A stretch of 64,000 bases of DNA from Paenibacillus_F sp047238265 (GTDB taxonomy: Bacteria > Bacillota > Bacilli > Paenibacillales > NBRC-103111), in the NCBI RefSeq assembly GCF_047238265.1, contig NZ_JBDFMM010000001.1, positions 4,526,001-4,590,000 on the forward strand, in the 5' to 3' direction. Every line of letters begins with the position of its first letter. Position 1 is the stretch's first letter. Position numbers and translations under genes: made by a program. Shown here piece after piece: positions 59,282 to 64,000 of the stretch. The notes below the pieces were generated by a model. The model made no database searches, was not told the origin of the DNA, and worked only from the letters and a program-made list of their open reading frames with translations.

Positions 59282-60598
59282 TCACAGTGGAAGCTCCCCG
59301 GTGAACGGCTGAATACCGACTGAAATGGTTACGTTGCCGGATTTTTTCTTCACAAGGGCCAAGGATGCGGAGCCGCCGATGAATCTTTTGACGGCAGGCT
59401 CGCTGACTCCGTAGGCGCCCGTATATTTGAACACCGTAGAGGACGGCTGATCCATCGGCATCTCGTTCAGCTCCTCCGGCGTATAAGTGACCAAAGGCCA
59501 GCCGTACTTGCCGCAGACCGCCAAGAGCCCTTCCTCATCCGCCTTCAGGTTAATGGTGCATACCGTCTTCACGCTGCGGATCGAGAAAGCCAACTCCGCC
59601 ATCGTGGAGGCGATCACTTCCTCGATCTCTTCAGCCGGCGTTCCCCGGTTGCAGCCGATGCCGAGTACGATTACCTTCGGCCGGTAAAGGACGCCATTGC
59701 TCAGAATCGCCCGCTCGTCCTCCGCAAGCAGCCGGTGCGTGACGACGAGCGCCGCATGCGGCGCCGCTGCCAGCGCCTCACGGACACTGCCGTAGCTGGT
59801 TATGTTAGGCGGGACGGGAGTGTCCAGCGTCCACCAGCCCGGCTCCCCCGATTCGTTGACGACGGCGACCTGCTCCTCGTTGACTACCGAAGCGCTGACC
59901 GGGGTCAGTTTGTCGGCGGACTCCCACTCCCAGCCGAACCGCCGGCCGAACAAGTCGACGGCGATCGTTTTCTGGACATCCGAAGCGGTCGTGATGACCG
60001 CGCGGGCCCCCATCGCGGCGGCGATTTCACGGGTCAGCTCATTGGCGCCGCCCAAATGTCCGGACAGCACGCTGATGACATGCTCCCCTTTATCGTCGAT
60101 CACGACGATGCCCGGGTCTTTCTTCTTGTCCTGCAGCAGCGGAGCAATCATGCGCACGACCGCGCCGAGCGAGATGATGCAGATAATCCCTTTGTACGCG
60201 GGAAATAGCGCCGGAAACAGCATCCTGACGCTGCCTTCGAAGAGCTGGATGCCCGAGTAAAGGCTGCCGGCCGTCGCGGGTGCAGTCCCGATTGCGGCGG
60301 AAGCCGCGGATACTGCCGCATCTGCGGCTTCCGCCGAGGCCGGTGCTTTCGCTCCAACCCCGCCGGAGCCCGCGGCCCCGGATTCGGCTGCACCCGCGGA
60401 AGATACACGCTCCGTGCCTCCGGGAGAGACAACGTCCTCATCCCCGCGCGCGAACTTGCTCATGTAATAAACGTCCACGCCGCCGAATGAGCGGAGCAGG
60501 CTTCTGGCAAGCTCCACTCCGTGCTTCGTGATGGCGACTACCGCATAATCGGACCGTACCCGGATTTCCGGCACGATTCCTTCCTGGAGGGAAATCAT
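59282..60598 (-). CDS. cbiG: Cobalt-precorrin-5A hydrolase CbiG with an Ala/Gly-rich insert
   Basis: This 438-residue enzyme opens the delta-lactone of cobalt-precorrin-5A and releases acetaldehyde in anaerobic cobalamin synthesis. YAVVAITKHGVELA is the N-terminal part. IISLGAVVRMIAPLLQDKK, VISVLSGHLGGANELT and VLGIGCNRGTP are CbiG signatures. Residues 57-112 are a low-complexity insert rich in A, G, S. The ATG at 60598 overlaps the cobM stop by 4 nt; a GTG 8 codons later with AGGAAGG is an alternative. Confidence 0.93.
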   Translation of the reverse strand: MISLQEGIVPEIRVRSDYAVVAITKHGVELARSLLRSFGGVDVYYMSKFARGDEDVVSPGGTERVSSAGAAESGAAGSGGVGAKAPASAEAADAAVSAASAAIGTAPATAGSLYSGIQLFEGSVRMLFPALFPAYKGIICIISLGAVVRMIAPLLQDKKKDPGIVVIDDKGEHVISVLSGHLGGANELTREIAAAMGARAVITTASDVQKTIAVDLFGRRFGWEWESADKLTPVSASVVNEEQVAVVNESGEPGWWTLDTPVPPNITSYGSVREALAAAPHAALVVTHRLLAEDERAILSNGVLYRPKVIVLGIGCNRGTPAEEIEEVIASTMAELAFSIRSVKTVCTINLKADEEGLLAVCGKYGWPLVTYTPEELNEMPMDQPSSTVFKYTGAYGVSEPAVKRFIGGSASLALVKKKSGNVTISVGIQPFTGELPL

Positions 60599-61371
60599 GG
60601 TTTCACCCCGCGGCGGTAGCGGTGCGTAAACGATTTGTCATACAGCTTGGAGCGGTAATCCTTGTCATGAATATGAGGGTCCAGCGCCCAGCCCGCCAAA
60701 ATCATCGCGTGGGAGCGGATTCCGTTGCTCCGCATATCCGCTTCCAGATTTTCCACCGTCGTGCGGACGATAAGCTCGTCGGGCCAGGTTGCTTTCTGGA
60801 CGACGGCTACCGGCGTATCCTTGCTCCAGCCCGCCTCCAGCAGGTCACCGACGACCTTTTTGACCAGAGTTGCGCTTAAATACAAGGCCAGGGTGCAGTG
60901 ATGCTTGGCCAGCTCCCGGAGCTGCTCCGCTTCCGGCACTGGCGTTCTGCCCTCCGCCCGCGTCAGAATAAGCGTCTGGGTGAGATCCGGAATCGTAAGT
61001 TCCGCCTGAAGCGCCGCGGCGGCGCCGAATACCGAGCTTACACCCGGAATGATTTCAACGGGAACGCCGGCTTTTTTGAGCTGAGACATCTGTTCCATAA
61101 TCGCTCCGTATACGGCAGGATCCCCCGTATGAACACGCGCGACAAGCTTTCCTTCCCGCACCCGCTCAATCATAAGGGCGACCATTTCGTCCAGCTCCAT
61201 GCCCGCGCTTTTGAGCACTTCGGCCCCGGGTTTGGCCCGCGCGATCAGGTCGTCGTTAACAAGCGAGTCCGTATACAAGACGACATCGGCCTCCTGCAGC
61301 AGACGCAGCCCTTTTACCGTGATCAGATCGGGATCTCCGGGACCCGCACCGATGATAACTACACGGCTCAT
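60595..61371 (-). CDS. cobM: Precorrin-4 C11-methyltransferase (CobM/CbiF)
   Basis: This 258-residue SAM-dependent tetrapyrrole methylase has glycine-rich GAGPGDPDLITVKG (8-21), VARVHTGDPAVYGAIMEQM and IIPGVSSVFGAAAAL. It acts before CbiG on the corrin ring at C11. Full length. It is joined by 4-nt ATGA overlaps to cobI upstream and cbiG downstream, so the operon is translated as a coupled set. Confidence 0.95.
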   Translation of the reverse strand: MSRVVIIGAGPGDPDLITVKGLRLLQEADVVLYTDSLVNDDLIARAKPGAEVLKSAGMELDEMVALMIERVREGKLVARVHTGDPAVYGAIMEQMSQLKKAGVPVEIIPGVSSVFGAAAALQAELTIPDLTQTLILTRAEGRTPVPEAEQLRELAKHHCTLALYLSATLVKKVVGDLLEAGWSKDTPVAVVQKATWPDELIVRTTVENLEADMRSNGIRSHAMILAGWALDPHIHDKDYRSKLYDKSFTHRYRRGVKP

Positions 61372-62144
61372 TTTCTCACCACCATTAAAGTCAGATATTC
61401 AAGCTGCCGGCCCTGGAGTTCCCGCACGTCCAGCCAGACGGATTCTTCGGCGGACGTCACTTTCGTGAGAACGGCCGCTTTGTCCGTGAGACCGAGGTCC
61501 CCGAGCACCTGCAGCATAAGATCGATCACTTTCGCGACCTTGATAAACACGACGCAGTCGTGCTCTTCGATCGCTTCCCGGACTGCCGTGTAATCGTCCG
61601 TTGCCGGAACGATGGCGATCCGCTCGTCTCCGTCGGCCAGCGGGATGCCGAGCCGGGATGCAGAAGCGTTGACGGAAGAAATTCCCGGTACCGAGACGGT
61701 TTTCGCTTCGGGATGACGCTGCTTCAGAAAACGCATCATATGAATAAACGTGCTGTAAAGCATGGGATCGCCCTCTGTCAGAAAAGCGACGTCCCGGCCG
61801 GCGGCCAGGTGTTCCCACACGGCATCAACCGTCTTGTTCCAGCTTTTTTCAAGGGCTTCCCGGTCTTTCGTCATCGGAAAAGTAAGCCCCAGCATTTCCT
61901 TCGCCGTCGTGTCGACGTAGGTTTCGGCGATCGTAAGCGCATAGCTCTGGGCACCGCTTTTTTTGCGCGGATACGCGATAACCGGGGACTGCTTGAGAAT
62001 GCGGAACGCTTTAACGGTCAAAAGCTCCGGATCTCCCGGACCAACTCCGAGCCCGTACAGGGTCCCTGCCCCTACGGATTCCGCGCGGCCCTCAGGCTGT
62101 CTTGCACCCGCCGCCCGGGTGTCGCTTGCTGCATATTCGCTCAT
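61368..62144 (-). CDS. cobI: Precorrin-2 C20-methyltransferase (CobI/CbiL)
   Basis: This 258-residue tetrapyrrole methylase has GLGVGPGDPELLTVKAFRIL (about 31-50), FLTEGDPMLYSTFIHMM and VPGISSVNASASRLGIPL, the signature of the C20 enzyme. The first 28 residues are an unconserved polar extension; internal starts cannot be excluded, but the 4-nt overlap with cbiET supports this ATG. Overlaps cobM by 4 nt. Confidence 0.94.
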   Translation of the reverse strand: MSEYAASDTRAAGARQPEGRAESVGAGTLYGLGVGPGDPELLTVKAFRILKQSPVIAYPRKKSGAQSYALTIAETYVDTTAKEMLGLTFPMTKDREALEKSWNKTVDAVWEHLAAGRDVAFLTEGDPMLYSTFIHMMRFLKQRHPEAKTVSVPGISSVNASASRLGIPLADGDERIAIVPATDDYTAVREAIEEHDCVVFIKVAKVIDLMLQVLGDLGLTDKAAVLTKVTSAEESVWLDVRELQGRQLEYLTLMVVRK

Positions 62145-63397
62145 GTGGCTGCGTCTCCTTTATGTTCAGATATGTCGGATGTGTCCGTAGTTTCTTCGGG
62201 AATGTTCGAAGCGGTCACGATATAGACCGGATTCAGCGCTTCAAACCGCGTCAGCTGTAAAATCGGCTTGCTCCGCGAAATCTGGAGAAGCTGAATATCC
62301 GTGCGCATCCCTTCTTCGGCAAAAGCGCCCATCGCGTCGCTTAAATTCTCAATGGTCACGGCATTAAGCACAATGCGGCCCCCCGGTCTCAGCCGTGAAG
62401 CGCAAAGGCGCAGCAGTTCCCTCATCTCTCCGCCGGTGCCGCCGATAAAAATCGCATCGGGGTCAGGAAAAGCCTCCAGCCCCTCAGGCGCCCTTCCGTG
62501 CACAGCCGTAAGATCGACCCGGAAACGCCGCGCATTTTCATGACAGTTGGCGAGATCTCCCTCGTTTTTCTCTATCGCAAAAACCGCCCCCTCACGGGCG
62601 ATTCTTCCCGCCTCGATGGCAACGGAGCCCGTGCAGGTGCCGATGTCCCACACGACGCTGTCCGGACGGAGAGCTAGCTGGGTAAGACTGAGGACGCGCA
62701 CCTCGCGTTTGGTGATCAGCCCTTTGTCGGGCTTGCGCTGGGCGAACTGCTCGTCGGGGATGCCGAGCGGCCATACCGGAGAAGGGCCCGTGCTCTTCAG
62801 CACCACGAGATTAAGCGGCGCGCACTCCGTACGCGCAAGCTGCTCCAGCTCGTACCAGCCCGTGCGCTCTGCGGCCCCCCCGGCGTTTTCCGCTACGAAA
62901 ACGCGGTATTCGGTCATGCCGTACTGGAGCAGATAAGCGGCGATAGCGGCCGGCGTATTGTGCTCGTCCGTCAGCAGCGCCACCTTCGGCCTGCCGTCGA
63001 TGCGCTGCGCGAGCCCTTTGATGCTGCGGCCGTGCAGGGATACGACGTGCGCGTCCTGCCAGCTCTCGCCCATCCGGGCGAATGCAAGCTGAAGCGAGCT
63101 CAGATACGGGTACAGCTCTACCCGGAGCTTACGCGCAAGCAGAGAGCCGATGCCATAGAACAAGGGATCGCCCGATGCCAGCACGACAACCGTCCGCTCC
63201 TCTGCCGCGAGCTCGTCCGTCATGGCCGACAGGCCGCCTTTCAGCACTTTCTTCTCCCCCCGGTAATCCGGAAAAAAAGCCAGGTGCCGCTCCCCTCCGA
63301 CCAGAACCTCGCTGTCCTCGATCCACTGCCGGTAGGCCGGCAGCAGGCTTTCCGCCCCGTTGTCCCCTATCCCGATCACTTTAATGGGTTTGCTCAC
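62141..63397 (-). CDS. cbiET: Precorrin-6Y C5,15-methyltransferase, CbiE-CbiT fusion (CobL type)
   Basis: This 418-residue bifunctional enzyme has two domains. Residues 1-205 form the CbiE tetrapyrrole methylase (KVIGIGDNGAESLL, VVLASGDPLFYGIGSLLAR). From about 215, CbiT is a Rossmann methyltransferase with SAM motif VWDIGTCTGSVAIEAG and GRAPEGLEAFPDPDAIFIGG. Together they methylate C5 and C15 and remove the C12 acetate. The ATG overlaps the cbiD stop by 4 nt. Confidence 0.95.
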   Translation of the reverse strand: MSKPIKVIGIGDNGAESLLPAYRQWIEDSEVLVGGERHLAFFPDYRGEKKVLKGGLSAMTDELAAEERTVVVLASGDPLFYGIGSLLARKLRVELYPYLSSLQLAFARMGESWQDAHVVSLHGRSIKGLAQRIDGRPKVALLTDEHNTPAAIAAYLLQYGMTEYRVFVAENAGGAAERTGWYELEQLARTECAPLNLVVLKSTGPSPVWPLGIPDEQFAQRKPDKGLITKREVRVLSLTQLALRPDSVVWDIGTCTGSVAIEAGRIAREGAVFAIEKNEGDLANCHENARRFRVDLTAVHGRAPEGLEAFPDPDAIFIGGTGGEMRELLRLCASRLRPGGRIVLNAVTIENLSDAMGAFAEEGMRTDIQLLQISRSKPILQLTRFEALNPVYIVTASNIPEETTDTSDISEHKGDAAT

Positions 63398-64000
63398 TCT
63401 TCTTTCCCCTTTCCGTATAAAACAGCCCGGTCCAGAAGCTGGGCTTTCATCGAGATCAGAATCGTTTCGATCGCGACCGTCCCGTCCTTCTCCGGCGCCG
63501 CCCGATCGAGCCCCATTTCTTTCAAGCCTTCCCGACAGCAGCGGCTGCTCATTTCCTCAAAAAAAGCCGTCATCCCCAGCTCCTGCATGCGGTCTCCGAC
63601 CTGGGAAGCGGTGTTGGCAGAAAGCACCTCGCCGACGAGCTCTTCATCCGCACCGGCCGCTTCCGCCAGCTCGGCCAGAAACCCGAAATCCACGGGAGCG
63701 CTTTTGGAATGGACCATCATGACGCCCTGCGCCAGCTTGGAAAACTTGCCCATCATGCCGACGAGCGTAATTTTCTTCACGCCCTGATTGCGGCACTGCT
63801 TCAAGGCGAAGCCGACGAAGTCCCCCATCTCCACAAAAGCTTCTTCCGGGAGCTCCGGATACAGGTCGATGCCGAACTTCTCCGAGCGTCCTCCGGTCGA
63901 GAGCACGATGTGTTCGCAGCCGCAGCGTACGGCTACCCGGATCGCCTGGGCCACGCTCGCTTTGTAGGCCGACGTGGAAAAAGGGACGACGGTTCCCCGC
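63394..64000 (-). CDS. cbiD: Cobalt-precorrin-5B C1-methyltransferase CbiD, C-terminal part
   Basis: The frame is open to the window edge, so the N-terminus is missing. GTVVPFSTSAYKASVAQAIR then VAVRCGCEHIVLSTGGRSE is the conserved CbiD core, and VKKITLVGMMGKFSKLAQGV follows. A GTG at 63954 is an internal Val, not the start. CbiD methylates C1 of the corrin ring. Its presence with CbiG marks the anaerobic (early cobalt) pathway. It is the most upstream gene of the operon seen here. Confidence 0.94.
   Translation of the reverse strand, partial: RGTVVPFSTSAYKASVAQAIRVAVRCGCEHIVLSTGGRSEKFGIDLYPELPEEAFVEMGDFVGFALKQCRNQGVKKITLVGMMGKFSKLAQGVMMVHSKSAPVDFGFLAELAEAAGADEELVGEVLSANTASQVGDRMQELGMTAFFEEMSSRCCREGLKEMGLDRAAPEKDGTVAIETILISMKAQLLDRAVLYGKGKEE

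Overview
The window reads as chromosomal core DNA of an endospore-forming, aerobic Bacillales bacterium, most likely Paenibacillaceae. Evidence: strong GGAGG ribosome sites, frequent GTG and TTG starts, spore genes (gerQ, an alpha/beta SASP, a YjcZ-type peptide, sda, a Spo0E-like phosphatase), a Bacillus-like yui/yum/yut gene neighbourhood, futalosine-type menaquinone synthesis (mqnE) and moderately high GC. No prophage, insertion sequence, CRISPR array, rRNA or tRNA was found.

Layout. 1-3.7 kb: sdhCAB (sdhB cut by the window edge) with a divergent LysR regulator. 4.1-7.8 kb: a cation operon (ktrB-ktrA-antiporter) behind a cyclic-di-AMP riboswitch. 7.9-17 kb: CPBP protease, uvrC, trxA, a YqzM-like peptide, a short globin-coupled sensor, and the replication-restart pair dnaB-dnaI. 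17-28 kb: heme, iron-sulfur and redox genes (yuiB-like, chdC, two type II NADH dehydrogenase-like genes, yumC, mqnE, yuzB, erpA, a NifU-domain gene) mixed with sporulation brakes (sda beside a DnaA-box cluster, a Spo0E-like gene) and mscL. 28-43 kb: SDR, HEPN-like protein, ctaA, a thioredoxin-like gene, an SPFH/ribbon-helix-helix pair, a copper-amine-oxidase-like lipoprotein, DUF2515, a 19-bp tandem array, a MurJ-like flippase, ThuA, DUF456, a HAD phosphatase and an asparagine synthetase. 43.6-56.6 kb: a class B PBP, a CvpA-like/transglutaminase protein, MFS, sco and ctaB, an OmpR-type regulator, gerQ, yfhP, SASP, and trpS with a Trp T-box. 57-64 kb: an anaerobic-type cobalamin operon (cbiD, cbiET, cobI, cobM, cbiG, cobB/cbiA, nitroreductase) whose first five genes are joined by 4-nt ATGA overlaps.

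Functionally, sdh, the NADH dehydrogenases, menaquinone synthesis, ChdC, CtaA/CtaB and Sco supply an aerobic menaquinone-to-cytochrome-oxidase chain, while ErpA, the NifU-domain protein and perhaps YuzB serve iron-sulfur assembly.

The most unusual signal is a set of five single-base insertions (dnaI, mscL, erpA, DUF2515, an OmpR regulator). Each breaks an otherwise intact family member, each is +1, and each lies directly beside a coding-strand CTG. Systematic sequencing error is the first explanation to exclude. Other points of note are the antiporter sharing a c-di-AMP riboswitch with KtrAB, the DnaA boxes at sda, two unrelated short-period repeat arrays, a 21-bp palindrome at a ribosome site, and Ala/Gly/Pro-rich inserts in UvrC, CbiG, CobB and an MFS protein.
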